Positions 51,101 to 59,160 of a stretch of DNA of 64,000 bases are shown here, piece after piece. The DNA is from Lysobacter oculi (lineage in GTDB: Bacteria; Pseudomonadota; Gammaproteobacteria; Xanthomonadales; Xanthomonadaceae). Location: contig NZ_CP029556.1 in assembly GCF_003293695.1 (NCBI RefSeq), positions 878,001 to 942,000 on the forward strand, written 5' to 3'. The position numbers and the translations under genes are program-made. The notes under the pieces are model-generated. The model ran no database searches, was not told the DNA's origin, and saw nothing but the letters and a program-made list of their open reading frames with translations. The stretch's first letter is position 1. Every line of letters starts with the position of its first letter.

Positions 51101-51638
51101 CGCCTTCCACCGGTTCGAGCTTCTTCTTCAGATCGTCGTCGGCGTAGCGGCGCAGGCGGGTCAACGCCGTGGCGTCGTCATCGCTGGCCTTGGTCGCCAG
51201 CACCAGCCGCATGATCGGCGCGGTGCTCGGGTTGAAGCGCAGCAGCACCGGCGGCTTGGCTTCAAGCGGCAGCTGCAGCGCTTCCATCTTGTCGCGCACT
51301 TCCAGGCTGGCCTTGTCCATGTCGGTGCCCCAGGCGAACTCGAGCACCACGTCGCTCTGCCCGGTGCGCGAGATCGACTTGAGCTTGCGGAGCCCCTTCA
51401 CCACGCCCACCGCTTCCTCGACCGGCTTGGTGACCAGCGTTTCGATTTCCGCCGGCGCCGCGCCGGTGTACTCGGTGCGGACGGTGACCGTCGGGTAGTT
51501 GAGGTCGGGCAGCAGGTTGACCTTGAGGCTCGACAGCGCGATCAGGCCAAACAGCACCAGCGTCACCATCATCATCAGGATGGTCACCCGGCGCCGGGTG
51601 GCGAACTCCACCAGGTCGAAACCGCGGGAAGGGGTCAT
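48192..51638 (-). CDS. RND-family efflux permease, first subunit (with long TM6-TM7 linker)
   Basis: HAE-type RND pump, 1148 residues, about 100 longer than usual. It has the helix 4 pair Asp446-Asp447 in GLVVDDSIVVLES and, in the second half, GLVVKNAIILIDKVN. The linker between helices 6 and 7 is about 95 residues and contains a basic, Trp- and aromatic-rich segment (GWLFSRLAYGFAWGVIRLW) absent from AcrB-type pumps. There is also a Ser-rich insert in a periplasmic loop (LLQRSSSSSSQPAGGLPLRL). It begins 13 bases after the adaptor gene. Substrates cannot be read from the sequence. Confidence 0.94.
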   Translation of the reverse strand: MTPSRGFDLVEFATRRRVTILMMMVTLVLFGLIALSSLKVNLLPDLNYPTVTVRTEYTGAAPAEIETLVTKPVEEAVGVVKGLRKLKSISRTGQSDVVLEFAWGTDMDKASLEVRDKMEALQLPLEAKPPVLLRFNPSTAPIMRLVLATKASDDDATALTRLRRYADDDLKKKLEPVEGVAAVKVAGGLEDEIQVDIDQQKLAALNLPIDTVINRLQQENINLSGGRLEEGSQRYLVRTVNQFASVDDIANLMLTTRSANGASADQQSAVVAEANALAAAGLLQRSSSSSSQPAGGLPLRLKDVASVSQGHKEREAIIRLGGHEAVELAIYKEGDANTVSTADNIEKTLAAIRKQMPPDVTLTAIDDQSQFIRHAISDVKLDAVIGGLLAILVIFLFLRDGWSTFVVSLSLPVSIITTFFFMGQLGLSLNVMSLGGLALATGLVVDDSIVVLESIAKARERGLGILDAAIQGTREVSMAVVASTLTTIAVFLPLVFVEGIAGQLFRDQALTVAIAIAVSLVVSLTLIPMLSSLKGRAPLAFREEAPHPRYEPTRGWQKPFVAAGRGIGWLFSRLAYGFAWGVIRLWRGLTRIVGPVMRKASYIAMSPYGRAERSYLKLLPAALNRPALVLISASGAFALSMLLLPLLGADLIPQLAQDRFEMTVKLPPGTPLRETDAVVKRLQAAHDKEEGVQALYGVSGSGTRLDASPTESGENIAKLTVVMKNGGNAKVESRLTDALRKSMAGQADAQVDFSRPELFALSTPLEIEVSGSDIAQVEAAGRRLAAMLRANPHYTDVKSTVEQGYPEIQIRFDQARAAAIGLTTRQIADVVVNKVRGNVATRYSFRDRKIDVLVRAEPDQRATLEDIRNLVVNPNSSSPVRLSSVADVEAGIGPSEIHRADQVRVAVVSSNLEGIDLGGAVNEVQSMVAKSPLGADIGLHIGGQGEELESSVRSLLFAFGLAVFLVYLVMASQFESLLHPFVILFTIPLALVGAVLALFLTRSPVSVVVFIGLILLVGLVVKNAIILIDKVNQLRLAGVPKREALVEGARSRLRPIIMTTACTLFGFLPLALAVGEGAEVRSPMAITVIGGLLVSTLLTLLVIPVVYDMLDRKSDADYAEKGRRERDDREALEYALADDAAEQGIIHS

Positions 51639-51651
51639 TGGAAGCGCTCCG

Positions 51652-52791
51652 TCACTTCTTGGCGGCTGCGACCGGCGCGGGCGCGGCGGTAGGCGGCGTG
51701 GCGGGGTCGATCACCTGCACGCTGCTGCCTTCGCGCAACGCGGTCTTGCCGGCGGTGACCACCTGCTCGCCCAGTTTCAGGCCTTCGCGCACTTCGACGA
51801 ACTCGCCATCGGCATAGCCCAGCTTGACCGGCACGCGCATCGCTTTGCCGGCGCGCACCACGTAGACGGCCGGGTCGCTGCCGTCATCGAGCAGGGCCAC
51901 GCGCGGGATGCTCGGCACGTCGGCGCGCTCGTCGTAGGTGATCGCCATCCGCCCGAACATGCCCGGCTGCAGCACGCCGTTGCCGTTGAACGCGCAGAAC
52001 ACGCGGAAGGTGCCGCTGCCGGCATCGACCATCGGCGCGATGCGGTCGATGACGCCCTCGAAGCGCTCACCCGGGACCGCATCCACATTCATCAGCACCT
52101 TCTGCCCTTTGCGCAGCAGGGCGATGTCGCGCTCGGGCACGTTGAGGGTCGCCTCCAGCCGCGAGTTGTCCATCAGCTTCATCACCGTCGAGTTGATCTG
52201 GACGAAGTTGCCCGGCTTGACCGCGACAAACACCACCTGCCCGGAGATCGGCGCGGTCACGGTGCCGTACTGCAGTTCCAGCCGCGCCATGTTGAGCGCC
52301 GACCGCGCGTTCGCGAGGTCGTAGCGCAGCTGGTCGACGTCGTTGGCGCTGACCATCTTCTGCGCCGCCAGCTGCGAGGCGCGGCGGTAGTTGGCTTCCA
52401 GCTTGCCCACCTGCGACTGCGCCTGCGCCACCTGCAGGCGCGCACGGTCGCGGTCCAGCTGCACCAGCGGCTGGCCGGCGCGCACCGTCTGGCCTTCCTG
52501 CGCCAGCACGCGCAGCGCGATGCCGGAGGCCTTGGCCGCCACTTCCGCTTCGGCGCGCGGGGTGAGCGCGGCGGTGCCGGTGTAGCTGGCGACCATGGTG
52601 CGGTTGCCCACGCGTGCGACTTCGACCGCGACCGCCTCGGCCTGCTCGCTCTTGGCCTTGTCGTCACCGGGCTTGCCGTCCGCGCCGCCGCGCTTGCACG
52701 CGGCCAGGCCGGTGGCCAGCGCGACCGCGAGCACGGTGACGGTTGCGCCGCGCGCGATGGAAGACGGAATGGAACGGGGCGATGCACGCAT
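51652..52791 (-). CDS. RND efflux periplasmic adaptor lipoprotein
   Basis: Membrane-fusion protein linking the permeases to an outer-membrane channel. 379 residues from ATG 52791. The lipoprotein signal ends in GLAAC (Cys32). Lipoyl/barrel-sandwich halves (EAEVAAKASGIALRVLAQEG ... YGTVTAPISGQVVFVAVKPG) flank an alpha-helical hairpin (LQVAQAQSQVGKLEANYRRA ... VDQLRYDLANARSALNMARL), then beta-barrel and membrane-proximal domains. The open frame continues 141 codons upstream, without signal or domain, so the shorter start is right. First gene of the operon, divergent from the cytochrome genes. Confidence 0.95.
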   Translation of the reverse strand: MRASPRSIPSSIARGATVTVLAVALATGLAACKRGGADGKPGDDKAKSEQAEAVAVEVARVGNRTMVASYTGTAALTPRAEAEVAAKASGIALRVLAQEGQTVRAGQPLVQLDRDRARLQVAQAQSQVGKLEANYRRASQLAAQKMVSANDVDQLRYDLANARSALNMARLELQYGTVTAPISGQVVFVAVKPGNFVQINSTVMKLMDNSRLEATLNVPERDIALLRKGQKVLMNVDAVPGERFEGVIDRIAPMVDAGSGTFRVFCAFNGNGVLQPGMFGRMAITYDERADVPSIPRVALLDDGSDPAVYVVRAGKAMRVPVKLGYADGEFVEVREGLKLGEQVVTAGKTALREGSSVQVIDPATPPTAAPAPVAAAKK

Positions 52792-52965
52792 CGGTCGAAC
52801 TCGGTTGGGTGTTATAGGCAAGTAAATCACCCGGCCTGCCGGTTGTGAGGTGCCAGAGGTCATGCGGACTTGGCCGTGCCGGCGCTTCCCCCGTTCGCGG
52901 CGCGGGCTATACTCGCCGGGTTGCGCCGCGTCTGCGGCATCCACCCGACCTTCGAGATCAGATTG

Positions 52966-53307
52966 ATGCGACTGACCATGATCGCAGCGGGCCTCGCGCT
53001 TGCCCTGCCTTTCGCCGCCTCCGCGCAGAACGCCACGCCGGCGGCCGGCGCCAACAGCAAGGGCGCCGAGCTCACCTACACCTGCCAGGGTTGCCACGGC
53101 GTCGTCGGCTACAAGAACGCATACCCGAACTACCACGTGCCGCGCATCGGCGGGCAGTCGCAGCAGTACCTGGTCAACGCGCTGACCGAATACAAGAAGG
53201 GCACGCGCAAGCACCCGACCATGCAGGCACAGGCCACGAGCTTCTCCGACGAAGACATCGCCGCCATCGCCGCCTATCTCTCCAGTCTCAAGCCCCAGCA
53301 GAAGTGA
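52966..53307 (+). CDS. Periplasmic monohaem cytochrome c
   Basis: 113 residues with a signal peptide (cut near ASA-Q21) and one haem-binding CQGCH (Cys40, Cys43, His44). The likely axial Met is in HPTMQAQA. The C-terminal helix FSDEDIAAIAAYLSS is typical of class I cytochromes of the c5/c4/c553 kind. ATG 52966; ATG 52978 is also possible. The second cytochrome gene begins 8 bases later, so they are co-transcribed and may pass electrons to a terminal oxidase. Their redox partners are not in the window. Confidence 0.93.
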   Translation: MRLTMIAAGLALALPFAASAQNATPAAGANSKGAELTYTCQGCHGVVGYKNAYPNYHVPRIGGQSQQYLVNALTEYKKGTRKHPTMQAQATSFSDEDIAAIAAYLSSLKPQQK

Positions 53308-53315
53308 GCCCCGCC

Positions 53316-53744
53316 ATGACGACCCTGCGACTCCCGGCCGTCCTGGCCCTGACCCTCGCGCTCGCCGCCTGCGGTGGCGGTACCACCCAGGCCGAGCATT
53401 CCGCGCCTGACCGCGCCGAAGGCCACACCCAGTCCTCCGCGGGCCTGCCGGCCGGCAACGTCGAAGCCGGCGGCAAGCTGGCCACGACCAAGGGCAAGAG
53501 CGGCCAGGCCTGCGCCGACTGCCACGGCAAGGACGGCAACACCCCGCTCGACCCGAGCTATCCCAAGCTCGGCGGCCAGTACGCCGACTACCTGGAGCAC
53601 TCGCTGCAGGGCTACCGCGACGGCATGCGCGACCACGCGATCATGGGTCCGCAGGCCAAGGAGCTGACCGACCAGCAGATCTCCGACCTGTCCGCGTACT
53701 TCGCCAGCCAGCCGGGCCAGCTGCGCGACCTCTCGCACATGTAA
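53316..53744 (+). CDS. Monohaem cytochrome c lipoprotein
   Basis: 142 residues. The signal peptide ends in LAAC, so Cys19 is probably lipidated and the protein anchored to a membrane. After a Ser/Gly/His linker the haem motif CADCH lies at 66-70; the axial Met is in DHAIMGPQAKEL, and the C-terminal helix ISDLSAYFAS is class I. Paired with the soluble cytochrome just upstream, a soluble/anchored couple. Followed by a strong terminator. Confidence 0.93.
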   Translation: MTTLRLPAVLALTLALAACGGGTTQAEHSAPDRAEGHTQSSAGLPAGNVEAGGKLATTKGKSGQACADCHGKDGNTPLDPSYPKLGGQYADYLEHSLQGYRDGMRDHAIMGPQAKELTDQQISDLSAYFASQPGQLRDLSHM

Positions 53745-53768
53745 GCGAGGCGTCCGCCGCCGATACCG

Positions 53769-53794
53769 AAAGGCCCGCGCAAGCGGGCCTTTTT
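53769..53794 (+). terminator. Rho-independent terminator of the cytochrome genes
   Basis: AAAGGCCCGC (53769-53778) pairs with GCGGGCCTTT (53783-53792) around GCAA, then TT. Lies between convergent genes. Confidence 0.92.
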
Positions 53795-53839
53795 GCTGGT
53801 CGATGCCGGATGTGGCTTCGGGCCGCGACAATGCGGGGC

Positions 53840-55507
53840 TCAGGGATCGGTGGCCGGCTTGGCTTCTTCTTCCTTCGCCGCGGGCGGCGTGCCCGAAGCG
53901 GCCGGCGGCGGCGAAGTCAGGTCGCCCTGGTTTTCGATCAGATGCGGCTTGAACGGCACCGCCGGCGGCGGGCGCGCGACAGCCGGCTGGTCGTGGACGC
54001 CTTCCTTGCCGGCGATCGGTCCGCAGCCACCGCCCACGGCCAGCAGCGAGACCACGCAGCGGATCTTGACCTTGCCGCCCGGCAGCGGGATGTCGATCGT
54101 CTTGACGCCCTTGCGCACCCATTCCTGCAGCAGCGTTTCCGGCGGCCGCCAGATGCCGTCGAACATCGTCCCGCGATAGCCCAGCGAAGGCCGCTTCAAC
54201 CACGTGCCTTCCTTGTAGGGATCGGGGAAGTGCGGCTTGAAACTGTCGTCGGCCAGGCGCGGACTGCCATCCGGATTGAACAGGCCGGAACCGCCCTGCC
54301 CGCCCTGACCGCGCGGATTGCCGCGATCGCCGCCGGTCGCGGCACCGGCACGGTTGCTGTTGCCCGCGCCCCAGTCGTCATCGCGGCGCGGCGAAGGCCA
54401 GCCACCCTGCGCGGTGCGTTGCGCCGGCCCGACGCCGCTGCCAGCCGCATTCTGGCCGGGCTTCGGCGACTGCCCGCTCGCGCCCGGCAAACCCGGCGTC
54501 GCCGTACTCGGGGTCCGCGATGCCCCGCCGTTCGCCGCCTGCGCGCTGGACGCCGCCGCATCGCCATCGCCCTGTTTCGTCGGCAAGGCACTGCCGGCGT
54601 CCACCTGCGGCACGCTCAACGCCGCCCCCGACGCACGCGCCCGCACATCGCGGATCCGCACCTGCGGCGCGGGCTCGGGCGGCGTGGTCAGTTCGCGCTC
54701 GGCGGGCTGCAGCACCGGCACCTGCACCACCTGCGGGCGCGTCGGCACGGCCATCGGCCGCACTTCCGGCAGGGCTTCGGGGATCTCGGATTCACTCGGC
54801 ACCGCCACCGTCCGCAGCGGCACCGTGGCCGGCAGCTTGATCGCCACCTCGCGCGTCGGCGGCAGCTGGAAATCGCTCTGCTCGGGCACCTTGTTCTCGC
54901 TGACCTGCAAGGGCTGGTCGGCTTCCACCGGCATGGCGGGCGCCGCGGGCGACGGCGCGGATGCGGCGGGGTTGGAGGTCGATGCGGAGGCCGATGCCGC
55001 TTGGCTGGCCTGCGCCGCCGCGGCCGAGGCCGGCTGCACATCGCCCTGCGCCGGCTCGCCACCGCCGCCAGGCATCTCCGGCGTGCCGAAGCCGGTGATC
55101 TGGATGCGGACGGTCTCCTCCTCCGGCGCCTGCGCGGCGAGGAAGCGCAGGTACATCAGCCAGACCAGCAGCGCCGCGAACAGGAAATTGAGCAGGAAGC
55201 TCGCCGTCAGCGCACCGTAATGCAGGCCGCGCGGCTCCTTGCCCTCATCGCCCCAGCCCTGCTTGAACAGCGCGAGGAACTGCGCCCAGCGGCTGGCGGG
55301 CGCCGATGCACGGGGCGGCTCGCGCAACGGACGCGCGGCCATCTGACCGACCAATACTTCAACTTCAGGACTCTGCGCGGCCTGCAGCCGGCTGTCATCG
55401 GCCAGCCAACGGCTCCAGGCTTCGGAATGCCCCAGCGTGGCGGGGCGGATAGACAAACCGCGGCGGCGTGAGGAAAGCAGCGCCAGCAGTTCCTCGCGCG
55501 TGGCCAT
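53840..55507 (-). CDS. Transmembrane repetitive protein, TolA/TonB-like layout, unknown function
   Basis: 555 residues of the type annotated in xanthomonads as transmembrane repetitive protein. It has an N-terminal cytoplasmic part (about 1-95, with a helical HSEAWSRWLADDSRLQAA segment), one membrane helix (about 99-121), then about 300 residues of Ala/Pro/Ser/Gln/Gly-rich low complexity. A C-terminal domain of about 110 residues follows (WLKRPSLGYRGTMFDGIWRP, LLQEWVRKGVKTIDIPLPGG, KIRCVVSLLAVGGGCGPI). This plan, anchor plus long periplasmic spacer plus small end domain, is like TonB or TolA, but no TonB motif is seen. It starts 12 bases after the nfuA stop, so it is probably co-transcribed. 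Function unknown. Confidence 0.85.
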   Translation of the reverse strand: MATREELLALLSSRRRGLSIRPATLGHSEAWSRWLADDSRLQAAQSPEVEVLVGQMAARPLREPPRASAPASRWAQFLALFKQGWGDEGKEPRGLHYGALTASFLLNFLFAALLVWLMYLRFLAAQAPEEETVRIQITGFGTPEMPGGGGEPAQGDVQPASAAAAQASQAASASASTSNPAASAPSPAAPAMPVEADQPLQVSENKVPEQSDFQLPPTREVAIKLPATVPLRTVAVPSESEIPEALPEVRPMAVPTRPQVVQVPVLQPAERELTTPPEPAPQVRIRDVRARASGAALSVPQVDAGSALPTKQGDGDAAASSAQAANGGASRTPSTATPGLPGASGQSPKPGQNAAGSGVGPAQRTAQGGWPSPRRDDDWGAGNSNRAGAATGGDRGNPRGQGGQGGSGLFNPDGSPRLADDSFKPHFPDPYKEGTWLKRPSLGYRGTMFDGIWRPPETLLQEWVRKGVKTIDIPLPGGKVKIRCVVSLLAVGGGCGPIAGKEGVHDQPAVARPPPAVPFKPHLIENQGDLTSPPPAASGTPPAAKEEEAKPATDP

Positions 55508-55519
55508 CGGCGTTGGGGC

Positions 55520-56113
55520 TCAGGCCTGTCCGCGCGGGACGTAAGGCGCGTCGCCACTGGTGTGGTCGGTGGCGTCGCGCACGGCGGTCACCCCCGGCAC
55601 CTTCTCCAGCAGCGTCTTCTCGATGCCCTGCTTGAGCGTGACATCGGCCATGCCGCAACCGTGGCAACCGCCGCCGAAGCGCAGCACCACGACGCCATCG
55701 GCCGTCACTTCCTCCACCTTCACGCTGCCGCGGTGCATCGCCAGCTGCGGATTGATCTCCTGCTCGACGATCCACATCACGCGCTCGACCAGCGAGGCGT
55801 CATCCTTCGGCACCACACCCTTGATGCGCGGCGCGCGGATCTGCAACTGGCCACCGGTGGCCTTGTGTTCGTAGTCGATGCTGGCGCCGTCCAGCACGCC
55901 GGCACTGGCCGCATCCACCCACAGGGTGAAGCCCTGGCAGTCCACCGCCCATTCGTCGCCCTTCAGGTCATCGGGGCCGGCAAACTCCAGGCGCACGTCG
56001 GCACGCGGCGTGCCGGCATGCAGCGCGGACAGGCGCACGCCGAGACCGGGCATCGATTCCCGTTCGATCAGCTTGCGGAAGTGGGCCTGGGCGGATTCGG
56101 TGATGTCGATCAT
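55520..56113 (-). CDS. nfuA: Fe-S biogenesis protein NfuA
   Basis: Carrier that delivers 4Fe-4S clusters to target enzymes. 197 residues: an N-terminal degenerate A-type domain ([16 protein letters not shown] start) and a C-terminal NifU-like domain with the cluster ligands Cys150 and Cys153 ([14 protein letters not shown]). Length and order match E. coli NfuA (191). It is divergent from phhB across 59 bases. Confidence 0.96.
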   Translation of the reverse strand: MIDITESAQAHFRKLIERESMPGLGVRLSALHAGTPRADVRLEFAGPDDLKGDEWAVDCQGFTLWVDAASAGVLDGASIDYEHKATGGQLQIRAPRIKGVVPKDDASLVERVMWIVEQEINPQLAMHRGSVKVEEVTADGVVVLRFGGGCHGCGMADVTLKQGIEKTLLEKVPGVTAVRDATDHTSGDAPYVPRGQA

Positions 56114-56172
56114 GCGGGTATTCTATCGGCCGATCCGTGACTGCGGCCCGACGCTGCCACCTTGGAGTTCAC

Positions 56173-56514
56173 ATGAACGATTTGGTTCCCCTCGCCGATG
56201 CCCACTGCAGCCCGAAGCGCGGGCAGGAACACCGGCTCACCGACGCCAGCATCCGCGAATTGATGGCACAGGTCAGCGGCTGGGAACTGGTCGAAGACGG
56301 CCAGGCGCTCTCACGCACGTTCCGTTTCGACGACTACTACCGGACAATGTCCTTCGTGAACGCGCTGGCGCACATGGCCAACCGCGAGGACCATCATCCC
56401 GACCTCTCCGTCCACTACGACCGTTGCGTTGTGCGGTACGCCACCCACGACGTCGGCGGCCTGAGCGAGAACGATTTCATCTGCGCGGCCAAGGCTGGCA
56501 AGCTCGCGGAATGA
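56173..56514 (+). CDS. phhB: 4a-hydroxytetrahydrobiopterin dehydratase (pterin carbinolamine dehydratase)
   Basis: Regenerates the pterin cofactor after phenylalanine hydroxylation. 113 residues with the family core FRFDDYYRTMSFVNALAHMA, the catalytic REDHHPDLSVHY histidines and the THDVGGLSENDF motif. ATG 56173 follows GGAG. No phhA is in the window, so it may serve a distant hydroxylase or act in other pterin recycling. Its stop overlaps the next start (ATGA). Confidence 0.95.
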   Translation: MNDLVPLADAHCSPKRGQEHRLTDASIRELMAQVSGWELVEDGQALSRTFRFDDYYRTMSFVNALAHMANREDHHPDLSVHYDRCVVRYATHDVGGLSENDFICAAKAGKLAE

Positions 56515-57227
56515 TCGGGATGTCGCTTCGCCGGACCCTGCTCGCATCGGCGGTGTTCTCGCTGAGCCTGTCGGTCCACGCAGCGCCACCCCAACCCACG
56601 CCGCCGCCGCTGCCGGCACCGCCTGCTGCGGAGATGCCGCTTCCGAAGGTGATTTCCCGCGTCGATCCGATCTACCCGCCGCAGGCCATCTGCCTCGGCA
56701 CCGGCGGCACCACCAAGGTGCTGGTGAACATTAATGCCCAAGGCACGGTGGATTCCGCATCGGTGGCGTATTCCAGCGGCAACCGTGCACTGGACCGCGC
56801 GGCCGTCACGGCGATCAGGCAGTGGACGTTCGAAAGCCCCGGCGCCATGTTTTCCGGCTATGTGGATGTGAACTTCGAAGCGGACGGCGGCCCCCTCGAC
56901 GACTGCCTGCAGGTCGCGACCTTCGGTGGCCTGGTCGGTGAAACCCCCGGCTACGAGCCCGGCAGCCTGGAAGTGCTTGTACACCTGCTACCCTCGGATG
57001 CCGGCACGTTCCAGTTCGTCATCCTCGACACCACCGGCGCCACGCTCGAAACGCAGACGCTCGCGGCGGAACAGGTGCCGGGCATGGTGCGGTTCAAGGG
57101 GCTCAAGGCCGGCGAACACATCCTGTCGATCCGCGCAGATGGCGTGGAGCTCAGGCACTCGACGTTCACCGTGCTCGACAACGGCAGCGTGATGACGCCG
57201 CCGCCGACACCGCCCGCCGAAGATTGA
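56511..57227 (+). CDS. Secreted protein with TonB C-terminal domain
   Basis: About 238 residues. A signal peptide (SLRRTLLASAVFSLSLSVHA) replaces the usual TonB membrane anchor, so the protein is released to the periplasm. A Pro-rich stretch (PPQPTPPPLPAPPAAE) precedes a TonB_C-like domain: PKVISRVDPIYPPQAI, KVLVNINAQGTVDSASVAYS, ALDRAAVTAIRQWTFE. A second beta domain follows (about 140-225: LEVLVHLLPSDAGTFQFVIL, LKAGEHILSIRADGVEL) and a Pro tail. Start ATG 56511 overlaps phhB; ATG 56520 is equally possible. Not a working TonB by itself, since ExbB/ExbD coupling needs a membrane anchor. Confidence 0.82.
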   Translation: MIGMSLRRTLLASAVFSLSLSVHAAPPQPTPPPLPAPPAAEMPLPKVISRVDPIYPPQAICLGTGGTTKVLVNINAQGTVDSASVAYSSGNRALDRAAVTAIRQWTFESPGAMFSGYVDVNFEADGGPLDDCLQVATFGGLVGETPGYEPGSLEVLVHLLPSDAGTFQFVILDTTGATLETQTLAAEQVPGMVRFKGLKAGEHILSIRADGVELRHSTFTVLDNGSVMTPPPTPPAED

Positions 57228-57244
57228 CCCGACGGCGCGGCCAT

Positions 57245-57271
57245 GCCGATCCACGTCACGCGTGGACCGGC
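57245..57271. terminator. Hairpin between convergent genes
   Basis: TCCACG pairs with CGTGGA around TCACG, extended by GCCG/CGGC with one mismatch. No T run; a weak terminator for either side. Confidence 0.35.
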
Positions 57272-57298
57272 GGCTTGTGACAGGAAACCCGTCGCGGC

Positions 57299-58114
57299 TC
57301 AGGCGCCCGGCTTGACCAGCCGGTAGCCTTCGATGGCCTGCTCTTCGTCTTCGCCACGCGGCACCCAGACCCAGTCGCCGCCCTTCTTCAGCGTGTTGCC
57401 GCCAAACCGGCGGCCTTCAAGCACGGCGGGCCCGAGCTTGGGCGCCTTCGCCCATGCGGCGCGGCCTTCCTCGGAGAAGTTGTAGACCAGCATGTCCACG
57501 GTCTGGCCGGTGGCTTCATCCAGCAATGCGGACAGGCTTTCGCTGCCCATCGACTCCCAGACCTTCAGGTTCTCGTCCGGGGAGCCCTTGACCGGCAGCA
57601 CCAGGTAAAAGAAGTAGTCACCTTCGAAATAATTGTTGTTGTCCAGCTTGCCGCGCTTGTCCAGGCGGCGCTCGGCCAACACCGTGTGCAGGCCGACATT
57701 GAGCCGCGCGTTGCCGTCGCTGAGTTCCCATTCCGGGGTGATCTGCATGGCGCGCGGCAGGCGCTCGCGCATGCTCGCCTCAAGCTCCGGCCAGCTGCCG
57801 CTGTGGAAGCTCGGCGTGGTGGCCAGCCCGCTGTTCGGCAGCTTGGCGGGCAGGGCCGCTTCCACCTTGGCATTGAACGGGTAGCTGCCGATCAACGCCT
57901 TCAGGCGCGCCAGCTGCGGCGGCGAAGGCTGCCTGTCCGGCTCTTCGTAATCGGCACCGATGAACTAGCCCGCCGGCACCTGCTGGATTTCCACCGGCAG
58001 ATCGGCGGCGATCGGCATCATGTAATCCGGGTCCGGCCCCTTGTCCCTGGCCACGGACACCTGCGACGCAGCCCCTGCCACCAGCACGATGGCGGCCATC
58101 AGCATTCGTTTCAT
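57299..58114 (-). pseudogene. Secreted-protein gene interrupted by an in-frame TAG
   Basis: ATG 58114, behind AGGAAG, opens a frame with a signal peptide (MKRMLMAAIVLVAGAASQVS) that runs 49 codons to ...IQQVPAG and then meets TAG at 57965-57967. The same frame goes on without another stop for 221 codons (FIGADYEEPDRQPSPPQLAR onward) to 57299. That later part has normal composition and a regular fold pattern (WVWVPRGEDEEQAIEGYRLV at the end), so the whole looks like one 271-codon gene with codon 50 changed, by one base from CAG (Gln) or TGG (Trp), to amber. Product unknown; periplasmic by the signal. A sequencing error or a real recent mutation are both possible. An internal start downstream would lack the export signal. 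Confidence 0.8.
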
Positions 58115-58200
58115 TGCGCTTCCTTGGCTATGCCGCTCCCCAGCGGCGCGGGGCAATCTAGCACGCCGATGACGCTGTGGAACGCGCGCCGCGACCGGCC

Positions 58201-59160
58201 TCAGCCCAGCCGGTCCAACACGCCGCGCAGGTCGGGTGGCAGCGGCGCATCGAGCACGTAATCGGCACGGCCATCGTCCAGCGCGAAGCGCAGCGAAGCC
58301 GCGTGCAGGAACAACCGCTTCAGCCCGGCCTGGTCGCGCAGGCGCTTGTTGGCCTCGGGGTCGCCGTACTTGTCGTCGCCCGCCACCGCATGACCGATGT
58401 GCTGCGCATGCACGCGGATCTGGTGGGTGCGCCCGGTCTCGATGCGCACCTCGCAATAGCTCTGGCCGCCGCGCCGTTCCAACACCCGGAAATGGCTGGT
58501 CGATGGCTTGCCGTTGGCGTGCACGGTCACGTGGCGCTCGCCGCCCTGGCGCAACCCGACGTAGAGCGGCGCATCGACCGACATCATCCCGTCCGGCATC
58601 CGGCCGGTCAGCAGCGTGAGATAGCGCTTGTCGATGCCGGCGCCGTGGTCCTCACGCAACAGGGCCTGCAGCTCGCGCAGGGCCGAGCGCTTCTTCGCCA
58701 CCACCAGCAGGCCCGAGGTATCCCGGTCCAGCCGGTGCACCAGCTCCAGCGACTGCCCCGGTCGCAACGCCCGCAGCGACTCGATGGCGCCATGGCTGAT
58801 GCCGCTGCCGCCGTGGCTGGCCAGCCCGGTCGGCTTGTTCAGCGCCAGCAGCCGCGCATCCTCAAAGACGATGGCCGATTCCAGCGCCGCCAGCAGCGAC
58901 TTCGGCGGCGGCGCGCTGTCGCCTTCTTCCGCGATGCGGACCGGCGGGATGCGGACCTCGTCGCCCCCGGCGAGCTTGCGCTCCGGCTTCGCCCTGCCCC
59001 CGTTCACCCGCACCTGGCCGCTGCGCACGATCTTGTAGACCAGCGAGCGCGGCGCCCCCTTCAGCTGCCCCAGCAGGAAGTTGTCCAGACGCTGGCCTTC
59101 CCGGTCTTCCGGGACGCGGACGGTACGGGCAGTCGGACGGTCTGGGGCGGGTTCTGACAT
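58201..59160 (-). CDS. rluC: 23S rRNA pseudouridine synthase RluC family
   Basis: Makes pseudouridines at 955, 2504 and 2580 of 23S rRNA in E. coli. It has an N-terminal S4 RNA-binding domain (LDNFLLGQLKGAPRSLVYKI), then the RluA-type catalytic core with Asp145 in VHRLDRDTSG, plus LLALNKPTGLASHGGSG and the C-terminal GRTHQIRVHAQHIGHAVAGD motif. 319 residues from ATG 59160. It is divergent from rne, the same rne/rluC pairing seen in E. coli and Pseudomonas. Confidence 0.96.
   Translation of the reverse strand: MSEPAPDRPTARTVRVPEDREGQRLDNFLLGQLKGAPRSLVYKIVRSGQVRVNGGRAKPERKLAGGDEVRIPPVRIAEEGDSAPPPKSLLAALESAIVFEDARLLALNKPTGLASHGGSGISHGAIESLRALRPGQSLELVHRLDRDTSGLLVVAKKRSALRELQALLREDHGAGIDKRYLTLLTGRMPDGMMSVDAPLYVGLRQGGERHVTVHANGKPSTSHFRVLERRGGQSYCEVRIETGRTHQIRVHAQHIGHAVAGDDKYGDPEANKRLRDQAGLKRLFLHAASLRFALDDGRADYVLDAPLPPDLRGVLDRLG

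Noticed and set aside
52792..53214. Longer N-terminus for the RND adaptor
   Set aside because: The extension covers the opposite-strand cytochrome gene and would bury the lipoprotein signal.
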